Shown one piece after another: positions 1-8,389 of a stretch of DNA of 64,000 nucleotides. The translations under genes and the position numbers were made by a program. The notes beneath the pieces are model-generated. The model ran no database searches, was not told the DNA's origin, and worked only from the letters and a program-made list of their open reading frames with translations. The stretch comes from Fibrobacteria bacterium AD312 (GTDB taxonomy: Bacteria > Fibrobacterota > Fibrobacteria > Fibrobacterales > Fibrobacteraceae). The DNA lies in contig LIUM01000005.1 in NCBI GenBank assembly GCA_001462345.1, positions 101,262 to 165,261 on the forward strand, in the 5' to 3' direction. Positions within the stretch are counted from its first letter, which is position 1, and the number at the start of each line of letters is the position of its first letter.

Positions 1-13
1 GCCAATGATGTGT

Positions 14-922
14 TTAAGGCGTGTCAATCAATTTCTTATCTAGAAGAGGATAAATCCGATTCAGTTCTAATAAATCTAGGATAGAATCAATATCTCCATA
101 AATAAAATCAGAATCAAGCTCTGTAACGTGAGTCAAGATTTTCTTATTTAATAAATCATCTAATGATTTATTAGACAATCGTAAGCCATGAGCATATTTA
201 GAGCCCATCTTAAAAAAAGTGGCACTTTCTATTGCCGTTTGTTCTTTAAATAAGAAACCATTTTCTTTGGTTGTTTGAACAAAAGCATTTAATATCAATT
301 GATCCGTGATTGATAGAATGGTCGCTGGGATTTGTTTCCTTGTTGCCCTGAAAAAAAGGGCACCATAAAGCATTTGAATCACATGATAATTTGGATGATG
401 AATCTGCCCATCAAAAATTTTAAATAGGCCTAACGATTCTAAGATTTGCAATAGATATAAGGCTTCTTTTGATTTTAATCCTGTCAAAAAATACAGATTT
501 TTCATCATTTCTTTCACATCAAAATTTTTATTCTGAAAGCCTTGTGAAAGAATAAAAAGAAGGCTAGGTAACGCTCGAATCCTATTATGCTGCGCGTGTT
601 TTTTTTCTGCTTCTCTAAAACGACGAGATAAAAAATAAACAATAGAGACAAACCAATTGGGTGATTTGGCAAGAGATTGTTTTAATTCACTTTGCTCTAG
701 AACAATTAATTCGGAATCCACTGATGCTTTTACCGCATGAGTATGCGGCCTATTCTCTAAGAGAGACCCCTCACCAATAAGAGAGCCAGGCTCAAAAACC
801 CATTGCACTTGAGTCATTCCATGCTCTCGACGTTCTGCAGTAAGAAAGCCTTTTTTCACTATATATAAGTGATCGTCAAAAGAGCCTTCCATAAAAAGAT
901 AATCACCGGCTTTTAATTGCAT
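14..922 (-). CDS. Cyclic nucleotide-binding domain protein (tandem copy 2)
   Basis: 302 aa, probably cytosolic. The first ~110 residues look like a Crp-type cNMP-binding beta-roll: it opens at LKAGDYLFMEGS and continues through GSLIGEGSLLENRP, the place of the phosphate-binding cassette, although the canonical GE...R-A/S order is only partly kept. A long, mostly helical C-terminal half (~120-302) shows no helix-turn-helix that I recognise, so a DNA-binding role is not shown. Its start overlaps the end of the upstream paralogue by 10 bases, so the two are probably co-translated. Together they follow rplS on the same strand with no clear terminator between. The ligand is unknown. Confidence 0.7.
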   Translation of the reverse strand: MQLKAGDYLFMEGSFDDHLYIVKKGFLTAERREHGMTQVQWVFEPGSLIGEGSLLENRPHTHAVKASVDSELIVLEQSELKQSLAKSPNWFVSIVYFLSRRFREAEKKHAQHNRIRALPSLLFILSQGFQNKNFDVKEMMKNLYFLTGLKSKEALYLLQILESLGLFKIFDGQIHHPNYHVIQMLYGALFFRATRKQIPATILSITDQLILNAFVQTTKENGFLFKEQTAIESATFFKMGSKYAHGLRLSNKSLDDLLNKKILTHVTELDSDFIYGDIDSILDLLELNRIYPLLDKKLIDTP

Positions 923-1809
923 AAAATAATCTTCTTAATATTTTTTTCGTTTTCAAGAGCAAGTAAAACTTCTCGGATTTTTTCCTGATGGATCAAGAAT
1001 TTGTCTTCAGAAACTTTAACAAATATACGATGTTCCTGAAAACGAATCCACTCTGAAGCTGAAAATAGTGGGTTTTGACTTTGAAGAATATTAAGCCATG
1101 CCCCGCTTTCAAGTTCGGAGCTGTTATATTTTGAAAGAAATAAAAGACATTCTTTTTCTAGTGGGCTCAAATGAAAAGGATAATAAGGCGATTGGGATTG
1201 CTTAGAAGAAAAACAATCTGTCAAAATGGAGAGTAACATGGGTTCATCAATGAAAATAGTCTCTTCATTATCCCCTTTTAAGCAAATCATATTGTTACTA
1301 TGAAGATACTTGAGGTTGGCATAAGCGGATTTAATAGAACTTCTAGTTTGAAAACAATATTCTTGAATCGTTTCAAATAAAGGAAGTTCTTTTGCATTCT
1401 TATAATAAAGAAAAAGAGTCATACTTTGAAGAAGATTTGGCGAACGCGTTTGCTTTCTTGATTTTTTTAATTCACGAGTCCGAAGAGAAAGCGATTTCAT
1501 TAAAGCCACGAGCCAAACAGGAGCCTTTATTAATTGAGACTCCATACATTCTTCATCAATAATGGTAATCTTTGAATCAATAGCGGCTTCGATATGATAA
1601 TGGATTTCTTCTTTTTCAAGAAGAGCAGCCACCCCTATCAAATCACCAGGATTCATTTCAAAAACAAAACTTTTTTCACCATTCTTCCATTCATAAGCAA
1701 TTAATTTTCCTTCCTCTACGATAATTAATTGTTTAGGAGACTCGTCTGGTTTAAACACAATAAAACCCGCCTTGACGCACATCTGTACGGGCGGGATTAC
1801 TTTATACAT
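913..1809 (-). CDS. Cyclic nucleotide-binding domain protein (tandem copy 1)
   Basis: 298 aa, paralogue of the next gene downstream and with the same plan: an N-terminal cNMP-binding beta-roll (residues ~8-110, with NPGDLIGVAALLEKEE at the cassette position) and a helical C-terminal half. Both copies share the segment after the beta-roll (APVWLVALMKSLSLRTRE here, SPNWFVSIVYFLSRRFRE in the other), which supports a duplication. The start lies only 16 bases past the rplS stop, so it may be the distal part of the rpsP operon. No good Shine-Dalgarno sequence is visible; a downstream ATG at residue 10 is an alternative start. The C-terminal part may be a degenerate winged helix, but I cannot show it. 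Confidence 0.7.
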   Translation of the reverse strand: MYKVIPPVQMCVKAGFIVFKPDESPKQLIIVEEGKLIAYEWKNGEKSFVFEMNPGDLIGVAALLEKEEIHYHIEAAIDSKITIIDEECMESQLIKAPVWLVALMKSLSLRTRELKKSRKQTRSPNLLQSMTLFLYYKNAKELPLFETIQEYCFQTRSSIKSAYANLKYLHSNNMICLKGDNEETIFIDEPMLLSILTDCFSSKQSQSPYYPFHLSPLEKECLLFLSKYNSSELESGAWLNILQSQNPLFSASEWIRFQEHRIFVKVSEDKFLIHQEKIREVLLALENEKNIKKIILCN

Positions 1810-1825
1810 AAAACGGTTCGCTTAA

Positions 1826-2173
1826 TTAAACCTGGCGTTCAGAAATACGAGCAGCCTTACCACGAAGGTCGCGCATATAGTAAATGCGAGATTGACGAAC
1901 TTTACCTGGACGATCTACAACGATAGAATCAATACGAGGGCTATGCACAGGGAAGATACGTTCCACAAAAACGTTCCCAGACATTTTACGTACAGTTAAA
2001 GTAGTAGCGATGCCAGTGTTTTTCTTTTGAATCACAACACCTTTGAAAGGCTGAATGCGTTCTTTAGAACCTTCAATCACTTTTACGTTTACAGTGACAG
2101 TATCACCAGCGCGGAAATCTGCTAGTTCAGATTTTGTATTTTCTTGATGAATAACTTCGATATTCAGGGACAT
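1826..2173 (-). CDS. rplS: 50S ribosomal protein L19
   Basis: 115 aa component of the large ribosomal subunit at the subunit interface. The sequence is a full-length L19: FRAGDTVTVNVKVIEGSKER near the N-terminus, RIQPFKGVVIQKK, and the closing VRQSRIYYMRDLRGKAAR. I place the start at MSLNIEV rather than 9 codons upstream, because a GAGGT ribosome-binding site lies just before it and the family begins there. It is the last gene of the classic rpsP-rimM-trmD-rplS order and is followed closely by two cNMP-binding genes. Confidence 0.97.
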   Translation of the reverse strand: MSLNIEVIHQENTKSELADFRAGDTVTVNVKVIEGSKERIQPFKGVVIQKKNTGIATTLTVRKMSGNVFVERIFPVHSPRIDSIVVDRPGKVRQSRIYYMRDLRGKAARISERQV

Positions 2174-2186
2174 AGTGTGACCTCGT

Positions 2187-2891
2187 TTATTTGATGCCAA
2201 ATTTAGTATCTATTTTGAGTTTTGCGTAGATGTCGGGGCGTCTTTCTTGCGTTCTTTTTAAAGATTCTGCCTTTTGCCACTCCAAAATCTTCTTATGATG
2301 CCCAGAAAGAAGAATTTCGGGCACTTTCTTGCCCTCAAATTCTTCTGGACGTGTGTAAACTGGCCAGCCAAGTGGACCTTGAGCAAAGGAATCCGTATCT
2401 CCAGATTCACGATTTCCTAAAGAACCATCTAAAAGCCGAACAATAGCATCTGTGACCACCATTGCTGGTAGTTCGCCCCCGCTAACCACAAAATCGCCTA
2501 TAGATATCTCCAAATCGATTTGTGATTCACGAACGCGTTCATCAATGCCTTTGTAATGGCCACAGACAAAAACAATATGATTCTCTTTTGATAAAGAAAG
2601 AGCTAATTCATGAGTGAAAGGAACACCGTCTGCCGTTAAATAAACGACTTTACCACCATTTTCCTTTACTCCAGTACTTCGAATGGCCTTTGTTAAAGGC
2701 TCTGGCCGAAGAACCATTCCAGGCTCACCACCATAAGGAGCGTCATCCACTTGACCGTACTCATTAATTGCAAAATCACGTAGATAAACGGTTTCAAAAG
2801 AAAAAATTTCTTTTTGGCGTGCCCGTCCCATAATGGAACAATCCATGGGAGCAAACATTTCTGGAAAAAGTGTAATGCACTGAATTTTCAC
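2187..2891 (-). CDS. trmD: tRNA (guanine37-N1)-methyltransferase
   Basis: 234 aa. It transfers methyl from SAM to G37 of tRNAs reading CNN codons, which prevents +1 frameshifting. Visible hallmarks are ITLFPEMF at the start, YGGEPGMVLRPEP, VFVCGHYKGIDERV and the trefoil-knot SAM site GDFVVSGGELPAMV. The start is a GTG codon preceded by AGGAG, overlapping the rimM stop by 4 bases, which suggests translational coupling. The upstream ATG in the same frame would add seven residues foreign to the family. Length is normal. Confidence 0.97.
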   Translation of the reverse strand: MKIQCITLFPEMFAPMDCSIMGRARQKEIFSFETVYLRDFAINEYGQVDDAPYGGEPGMVLRPEPLTKAIRSTGVKENGGKVVYLTADGVPFTHELALSLSKENHIVFVCGHYKGIDERVRESQIDLEISIGDFVVSGGELPAMVVTDAIVRLLDGSLGNRESGDTDSFAQGPLGWPVYTRPEEFEGKKVPEILLSGHHKKILEWQKAESLKRTQERRPDIYAKLKIDTKFGIK

Positions 2892-3442
2892 TGGGAATCT
2901 CCTGCAGTACATAAACTTTTCAAAAATAGTTCGTCACAGAATATTGTTTTAGACTCCTCATTCATCTTGACAACACACGCATCGATCCATGGGACGAGGA
3001 TCTCTTGAGATGAAAACTGCTTGTCAAAAGGAGAATTAAACCGAATGCAAAAAGCATTAACAGAAGGTAACTCTATCATTTCCAAAACTTTCCCAACAAT
3101 GGTACCATCTTCGAGAGCGACTTGGAAATCGGCGGCATCCGAAAAATAGATATGCCCTGGTGGAGCAGGAATTCTTTCGGAATTTAAGATAAGCGCTTCT
3201 TGATTAGTGAATACTTTTAAAGACTCCGGAGAATCAAACCCCTTAAACTTAAAAAGCCAGACACCATTTTGGATTTTAGAATCTTCTATTTCCAAAGAAA
3301 GAAGCTTTTGCTTTTGATACACGAAAAGGCTAGTCAATCGAGTATAACGATTGAGATCATGTGTTTCAGGCATACATTTTATATAGCCTTGAACTCCATG
3401 AGGCCGCATAAATCGACCTATAACGATTAAATCCTTTTCCAT
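2888..3442 (-). CDS. rimM: 16S rRNA maturation factor RimM
   Basis: 184 aa. RimM binds S19 in the head of the 30S subunit and assists late assembly. The N-terminal RimM barrel is visible (IVIGRFMRPHGVQGYIKC), followed by a PRC-barrel-like region with FSDAADFQVALEDGTIVGKV. The start is the ATG giving MEKDLIVIG; the longer frame would run through a 28-base palindrome. There is no Shine-Dalgarno sequence in the 10 bases before the start, and the hairpin sits there instead, which may lower expression relative to rpsP. The gene overlaps trmD by 4 bases. Confidence 0.95.
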   Translation of the reverse strand: MEKDLIVIGRFMRPHGVQGYIKCMPETHDLNRYTRLTSLFVYQKQKLLSLEIEDSKIQNGVWLFKFKGFDSPESLKVFTNQEALILNSERIPAPPGHIYFSDAADFQVALEDGTIVGKVLEMIELPSVNAFCIRFNSPFDKQFSSQEILVPWIDACVVKMNEESKTIFCDELFLKSLCTAGDSQ

Positions 3443-3452
3443 TTTAAATACA

Positions 3453-3480
3453 AAAGCCTTGTGTATATACACAAGGCTTT
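3453..3480 (-). promoter_or_regulatory. Perfect 28-base palindrome between rpsP and rimM
   Basis: Two 14-base arms (AAAGCCTTGTGTAT and its complement) form a strong hairpin 12 bases after the rpsP stop and 10 bases before the rimM ATG. The bases after it on the minus strand are TTTTGTATTT, a poor U-tract, so it looks like a partial terminator, an mRNA-stabilising 3' end for rpsP, or a translational brake on rimM. Its function is inferred; the palindrome itself is exact. Confidence 0.7.
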
Positions 3481-3492
3481 CAATCCTATTAA

Positions 3493-3888
3493 TTAGGCTT
3501 CAGCAGCTGGAGCTTCTTTAGCAGCCTTTTCAGCTGCTAATTTTGCTTTTGCTTTAGGACCTAAAGGAGCCTTTTTTGCCTTCGCAGGACGTGGAGTAGC
3601 GGTCTTATTTTCAATAGAACGCTTTGCTTTTTGTTCATGGAATAAATCCAAAATCCCTTGCTTACGAAGAAGAGAAGCAACGGTATCAGATGGTTGAGCA
3701 CCAACACTTAACCATTTTAATACTTTTTCTTGATCAAATTTTAATTCTGGTGTAGCAAGGTTTGGATTATAGAAACCCAACTGTTCAATAAATTGACCGT
3801 CGCGAGCTTTGCGATTATCAACTACAACTACACGATATACAGCGTGATGACGCTTACCAAAACGAGAAAGGCGAATTACGGTTGCCAT
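3493..3888 (-). CDS. rpsP: 30S ribosomal protein S16
   Basis: 131 aa small-subunit ribosomal protein. The core is clear: ATVIRLSRFGKRHHAVYRVV, then DNRKARDGQFIEQLGFYNP and the KWLSVGAQPSDTV segment. A lysine/alanine-rich tail of about 45 residues (KAKKAPLGPKAKAKLAAEKA) extends it beyond the ~80-residue core, as seen in several phyla. The start ATG has AGAGGT upstream; the 23 extra in-frame codons before it are discarded. First gene of rpsP-rimM-trmD-rplS; its promoter must lie in 3889-4000. Confidence 0.96.
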   Translation of the reverse strand: MATVIRLSRFGKRHHAVYRVVVVDNRKARDGQFIEQLGFYNPNLATPELKFDQEKVLKWLSVGAQPSDTVASLLRKQGILDLFHEQKAKRSIENKTATPRPAKAKKAPLGPKAKAKLAAEKAAKEAPAAEA

Positions 3889-4000
3889 TTTATACCTCTG
3901 ATTAAATTTTGACCCAAATATAATCAATGAGATGTTGTATGTAAAGGACGGAAGCAAAAATAAATCCGTCTTTTACATATAAAGTAATGCTTAGAAACAC

Positions 4001-4036
4001 AAAAAAAGCCTAATTTCATAAAAAAAAGGCCTTTTT
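4001..4036 (-). terminator. Probable ffh terminator
   Basis: On the minus strand, AAAAAGGCC and GGCTTTTTTT flank an AT-rich loop just after the ffh stop (one bulged G). It would separate ffh from the rpsP operon. The stem is short and rich in A-T pairs, so confidence is limited. Confidence 0.4.
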
Positions 4037-4060
4037 GCGACTAAAATCAAAAAAATAGAA

Positions 4061-5419
4061 CTATTTTCGCTTTTTCTTCACTTTAGGAGGGGTGTAATTA
4101 GAACCAACAGGAGTTCCCCCATTTTGTTTCTGAGCCATGCCACCAATTTTCTTAAACATTTCTTTCATAGAATCGTATTGAGAAAGCACTTGATTCACTC
4201 TTTGAACGGAAGTCCCTGAACCTGATGCAATTCGTTTCTTTCGACTGCTATCAATGATACTTGGCTTTTCACGTTCTTTTGCAGTCATCGAACTTAAAGT
4301 GGCTTCTACATAGACCAATTCTTTTTCATTAATCTGATCTAAAGGCAACTTATTTAATCCAGGAATTAGACCCATGATATCCTTAATGCGACCTAATTTT
4401 TTTATTGTACGAAGCTGCTTTAAGAAATCATTAAGATCAAACGTGTTATTAAAAATCTTTTTCTTTAAGTCTTTGGCATCTTTTTCATCGATTACCGACT
4501 GTGCTTTTTCGACAAGGCTTACGACATCGCCCATACCTAAGATACGGCTAGCCATACGGTCTGGATGGAATAAGTCTATCTCAGAAAGTTTTTCTCCAAG
4601 ACCGACAAAACAAATAGGAACGCCCGTCATCTTTTTAATGGAAAGCGCCGCACCACCTCTTGTATCACCATCCATCTTAGAAAGACAGACACCTGTGAAA
4701 TTGAGCCTCTGGAAGAACGTTTCAGCAACACTAACGGCTTCTTGACCAATCATCGCATCGGCGACAAAAAGAATTTCTTCTGGATGGACCGCATCTCGAG
4801 CTTGTTCCAACTCCTGCATTAAAACATCATCTATCTGTAGACGGCCAGCAGTATCATAGATGACTAAATCGTACCCATTCTCAATAGCATAACGATGACC
4901 ATTTTTGATAATCTCCACCGGATTGCCTTGGCCTTCTTCGTATACTGGTATGCCTATGGATTTACCAAGAACTTGTAATTGTTTAATAGCCGCTGGTCGA
5001 TAAACGTCTGCAGCCACAAGTAATGGCTTACGCTTACGCTTACTTCTCATGTATAAGGCAATTTTTCCAGCAAAAGTCGTTTTTCCAGACCCTTGCAACC
5101 CAACCATCATGATTCCAGTAGGAGGAACTCCTGTGAGTTGTAACTCTTTGGTCTCCCCTCCCATCATTTGGATTAATTCATCGTTGATGATTTTAACAAT
5201 TTGTTGCCCTGGAGTTACAGAAAGCAATACATCGGTGCCAAGCGCTTTTTCTTTAACCGCTTTGACAAAATCTCGGGTAACATTAAAGTTAACGTCTGCT
5301 TCAAGAAAAGCACGCCGGACTTCACGAAGAGCATCGGCGACGTTTTCTTCGGTCAAAGTTCCTTGGCCACGTAGTTTTTTAAGGGTCGATTCTAAAGAGT
5401 CTGTAAGTTGAGAAAACAT
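4061..5419 (-). CDS. ffh: Signal recognition particle GTPase Ffh
   Basis: 452 aa. It binds signal peptides of nascent chains together with SRP RNA and docks with FtsY. The N domain (1-~90) is followed by the G domain with P-loop GLQGSGKTT (~108), DTAGRL, and SKMDGDTRGGAALS, a slight variant of the usual TKLDGD. The M domain follows, with GDVVSLVEKAQ, a KKIASGSGTSVQRVN-type RNA-binding segment, and a basic tail. Length is normal. It is divergent from the MATE transporter gene, with only 51 bases between the two starts to hold both promoters. The SRP RNA gene is not in the window. Confidence 0.97.
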   Translation of the reverse strand: MFSQLTDSLESTLKKLRGQGTLTEENVADALREVRRAFLEADVNFNVTRDFVKAVKEKALGTDVLLSVTPGQQIVKIINDELIQMMGGETKELQLTGVPPTGIMMVGLQGSGKTTFAGKIALYMRSKRKRKPLLVAADVYRPAAIKQLQVLGKSIGIPVYEEGQGNPVEIIKNGHRYAIENGYDLVIYDTAGRLQIDDVLMQELEQARDAVHPEEILFVADAMIGQEAVSVAETFFQRLNFTGVCLSKMDGDTRGGAALSIKKMTGVPICFVGLGEKLSEIDLFHPDRMASRILGMGDVVSLVEKAQSVIDEKDAKDLKKKIFNNTFDLNDFLKQLRTIKKLGRIKDIMGLIPGLNKLPLDQINEKELVYVEATLSSMTAKEREKPSIIDSSRKKRIASGSGTSVQRVNQVLSQYDSMKEMFKKIGGMAQKQNGGTPVGSNYTPPKVKKKRK

Positions 5420-5470
5420 AATGGCAAAATATAGTTAAAATAAATTTAATTATTTCTAACTTTACTCTTC

Positions 5471-6829
5471 ATGAAAAAGAATTTGCAAAAGAAGGGTGGA
5501 ATCAAAGACGTGCTCGTAGTAGCACTTCCCATGCTTTTATCCATGTCTTTTGACACCATAATGACCTTTGCTGATCGTCTTTTTCTTTCCCGTGTTGGCT
5601 CTGAATATATGAACGCGGCCTTAAGTGGTGGGATTACTCAAATGATGATCCTTACCTTTTTTACAGGAACGATCAGTTATGCCACCGCCCTTGTTGCTCA
5701 GAACCTCGGGGCAGAACGTGTTGAGAATTGCGCTAAAGTTTTAACTCAGGCTGGTATCATTGCTTGTATTAGTGCGCCAATACTTTTATTAATTAAGCCT
5801 CTTGCCTATCAACTATGGTCTTTTGGCGAAATAGATCCCATTCAAGCGGAAGCACAAAAAGTTTACTTTGACATATTAATTTATGGTAGCATTTTCAGCC
5901 TTCTACGTCATTCTTTTTCCTGTTTCTTTTCAGGAATCGGAGAAACTAAAATTGTAATGAAAGCAGCCTTTGCAGGCATGGTTGTTAATATCATTTTGAA
6001 CTATCTTCTGATTTATGGTATCGGGCCTTTTCCAGAAATGGGAATTAGCGGAGCAGCTATTGGCACCATCATGGGCAATTTGGTTTCTCTTATTATTCTT
6101 GCTTTTGTTTACTTTAATAAAGACAATAACAAGCGTTTTTTCACAAGAAATTCTTTTCAGATTCATCGAGAGTTATTTACAGAATTAATCCGCAAAGGCA
6201 GTGCCTCTGGGCTTGAAATGTTTTTAAACACTCTAGCCTTTCAACTTTTAATTCTTTTATTTCATGGTCTCGGGTCTACTGTTGCGACAGCAAGCACTAT
6301 TATGTTTAACTGGGACATGGTTTCTTTTGTCCCTTTACTAGGCTTAGAAGTCGCCTCGATGAGTCTCGTAGGCCGTTATGTGGGCGCAAAAAATTATGAA
6401 GCCGCAGAACGAGCGACACGTTCTGCTGTTCTTCTTGGCTGGGGATACTCCATCATTGTTTTATTTGCCTTTGTTTTATTCCCTCACTATCTAGTTGATA
6501 TGTTTAAGCCAGATGTTTTAACGGCCTCTTATGAAGAATCAAAAACGTTAGCCATATTTATGGTTCGACTGGCAGCAGTTTACGTAACTATAGAAGCAAT
6601 TATGGTTGTTTATTCTGGGGCTTTAAGAGGCGCTGGAGATACCTTTTGGGTTATGTGTGTTATGGTTGTCCTCAACTGGACCACGACAATCACACTTTGG
6701 CTCACCACCTATGTTTTCGATCTTGGGCCAAAAATTGGTTGGCTTTCAGTAGTTATTCTTTTTATTTCTTTCCCAATTGTATTATACTGGCGTTTTAAAT
6801 CTGGAAAATGGAAAAAAATTAAAGTTTAA
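5471..6829 (+). CDS. MATE family multidrug/Na+ antiporter
   Basis: 452 aa inner-membrane transporter with about 12 predicted membrane segments in two similar halves. Family features include VLVVALPMLLSMSFDTIMTFADRLFLSRVG near the N-terminus, which is the usual 'D.lflgr.G' of MATE proteins, and GAGDTFWVMCVMV late in the protein. MATE proteins expel cationic drugs or metabolites using Na+ or H+ gradients; the substrate cannot be read from sequence. It is a single-gene unit, divergent from ffh, with no clear Shine-Dalgarno sequence. Confidence 0.9.
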   Translation: MKKNLQKKGGIKDVLVVALPMLLSMSFDTIMTFADRLFLSRVGSEYMNAALSGGITQMMILTFFTGTISYATALVAQNLGAERVENCAKVLTQAGIIACISAPILLLIKPLAYQLWSFGEIDPIQAEAQKVYFDILIYGSIFSLLRHSFSCFFSGIGETKIVMKAAFAGMVVNIILNYLLIYGIGPFPEMGISGAAIGTIMGNLVSLIILAFVYFNKDNNKRFFTRNSFQIHRELFTELIRKGSASGLEMFLNTLAFQLLILLFHGLGSTVATASTIMFNWDMVSFVPLLGLEVASMSLVGRYVGAKNYEAAERATRSAVLLGWGYSIIVLFAFVLFPHYLVDMFKPDVLTASYEESKTLAIFMVRLAAVYVTIEAIMVVYSGALRGAGDTFWVMCVMVVLNWTTTITLWLTTYVFDLGPKIGWLSVVILFISFPIVLYWRFKSGKWKKIKV

Positions 6830-6850
6830 AAACTCGAAGTGTTTTTTTGA
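6829..6850 (+). terminator. Weak terminator after the MATE gene
   Basis: A short A-rich arm AAAAACT and a matching AGTGTTTTTTT with a small loop follow directly after the stop codon. The T-run is good but the stem is weak and has a bulge. Confidence 0.3.
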
Positions 6851-6905
6851 GTATATTTTGTTTTTATAATATTAAAGGGTACAGCAAAGTCGAATTAATA
6901 GATAT

Positions 6906-7313
6906 ATGAAAAAATTACTTTTTTTATTTTTTTCTTTTCTCCTTTTAATTTCTTGTCGCATGATGGAAATAGATGATTCCTATGTGCAAAAAGTTGAATT
7001 AGGTGAGTGTTACGTAAATAATGATCTATTGACATTTGAATCTTTTAATGAAGACTCTATCTATTATAAGAAAAATTCATGGGGTTTTTATAAAATGGAA
7101 GTTCCTATCTATTGGTATAACGACAAAGATGAAATCCAAGCCTATTCTGAAAAAAATGAAAGTCTATTAACCATTTTTTTACTTCGAACGAATACATTTG
7201 AAATTCCAAAAGAAAAATGCTTCCGGCCATTACTATTAACCCTTACCAAAATCGATGGTTTTTCTAAAATAAAAGTTGATTCTCTAGAATATTCGATATT
7301 TGAAAAACTATAG
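6906..7313 (+). CDS. Small lipoprotein of unknown function
   Basis: 135 aa. A hydrophobic signal sequence ends in a lipobox LLISC (Cys at ~17), so the mature protein should be lipid-anchored. The remainder is charged and aromatic, with no motif that I recognise. It lies between the MATE gene and the convergent racemase gene, whose stop is only two bases away. Its low GC matches the surroundings. Confidence 0.6.
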   Translation: MKKLLFLFFSFLLLISCRMMEIDDSYVQKVELGECYVNNDLLTFESFNEDSIYYKKNSWGFYKMEVPIYWYNDKDEIQAYSEKNESLLTIFLLRTNTFEIPKEKCFRPLLLTLTKIDGFSKIKVDSLEYSIFEKL

Positions 7314-7314
7314 A

Positions 7315-8388
7315 CTAACGGTTTATTCTCTTTTCTATATATTTAGAATTTAAGACTCGAAGCACTCCCATATAATCCATTCTAAATTCTAATAAATCAC
7401 CCACCTTGTAATTCTTTGGATTATCTAATAAATCGATCACAAACATGTCAGAGCTTCCTCCAACGATCTTAAGCGAAGAATCCAAAGGCATAATGTGAGG
7501 TTCATCTACATCAAGTAGACCAACATCTATAATAGCTCTATAAGTTGTTCGTCCCTTTAAATCATTATTAAACTCCATTGCATGACCTTCTACATTCGTT
7601 CCCATTTCACCAGAAGGAATCATAGGCTTTTCAATTAATTCGATGATTTCTGAATGCAGTAAAAAAACATCTGTTTTCATATTTTTTAAGGAGGTATTGT
7701 TATAAACATCTGTTCCTAGAAACAATGATTCTCCTACCCTGAAATGATTTACACCTTTTGGAAGAAAACCATCAAAAACCAGAGGAATTGTAACAGAAGA
7801 GCCTCCAGAAACATATTCAATGGTTTGATTGAATTTTGCTTCTATTAATTGTTCATATAAACAAAGCTGAATAAGCTTATCATGATTAGGAAGAACTCCA
7901 TAAAGGCAAGATAAATTAGCTCCAATACCAACAACTTTAATATTAGGCAGTTTGAACACCTGATCAAAGAATGCTACAAAACTTTCATACATTATCCCTT
8001 CACGTAGTTCTCCCAGCTCTATCATGATAATAATTTTGTGCGTTTTTTGATTTTTTGCTGCCTCTGCTGACAAGAGTTTTATTGTTTCTATTTCAGTATT
8101 CATGCTAATATCAGCATATTGAATAACACTCTTAATGACTCTTTTAGCAGGAGGCCTAATATAAATAGTCTCTATTTGAGGTTGAATTTGTTTAATCGCT
8201 TTTAAATTCGATATTCTTGAATCACAAATTTGCTGTATAGGATTTTTTAAAAGCTCTTCTAAATACTCTCTATTTCCACATAGTAATTTCGAGACAATTG
8301 ACCATTGAATATCCTTTTTCTTAAAAAGAGTATTCAAATAATTAAAATTATGCCTAAGACTCTTAGCATTAAGTGTTACAAAAGCCAT
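7315..8388 (-). CDS. PLP-dependent alanine/ornithine racemase family protein
   Basis: 357 aa with the alanine racemase N-terminal TIM-barrel fold. The region around VSKLLCGNREYL carries the lysine expected to bind PLP (~residue 35). YVSGGSSVTIPL is the phosphate-contact region and HFRVGESLFLGTDVYN is typical of the YhfX/ornithine-racemase branch rather than of Alr. In Clostridium, a member of this branch interconverts L- and D-ornithine; the substrate here is an inference. It starts one base past the stop of the GNAT gene, so the two form an operon. Confidence 0.75.
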   Translation of the reverse strand: MAFVTLNAKSLRHNFNYLNTLFKKKDIQWSIVSKLLCGNREYLEELLKNPIQQICDSRISNLKAIKQIQPQIETIYIRPPAKRVIKSVIQYADISMNTEIETIKLLSAEAAKNQKTHKIIIMIELGELREGIMYESFVAFFDQVFKLPNIKVVGIGANLSCLYGVLPNHDKLIQLCLYEQLIEAKFNQTIEYVSGGSSVTIPLVFDGFLPKGVNHFRVGESLFLGTDVYNNTSLKNMKTDVFLLHSEIIELIEKPMIPSGEMGTNVEGHAMEFNNDLKGRTTYRAIIDVGLLDVDEPHIMPLDSSLKIVGGSSDMFVIDLLDNPKNYKVGDLLEFRMDYMGVLRVLNSKYIEKRINR

Positions 8389-8389
8389 T

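Noticed and set aside
1729..1926. Plus-strand ORF across the rplS end
   Set aside because: Antisense to conserved L19 and cNMP-gene codons.
4374..4745. Plus-strand ORF inside ffh
   Set aside because: Shadow of the conserved GTPase and M domains.
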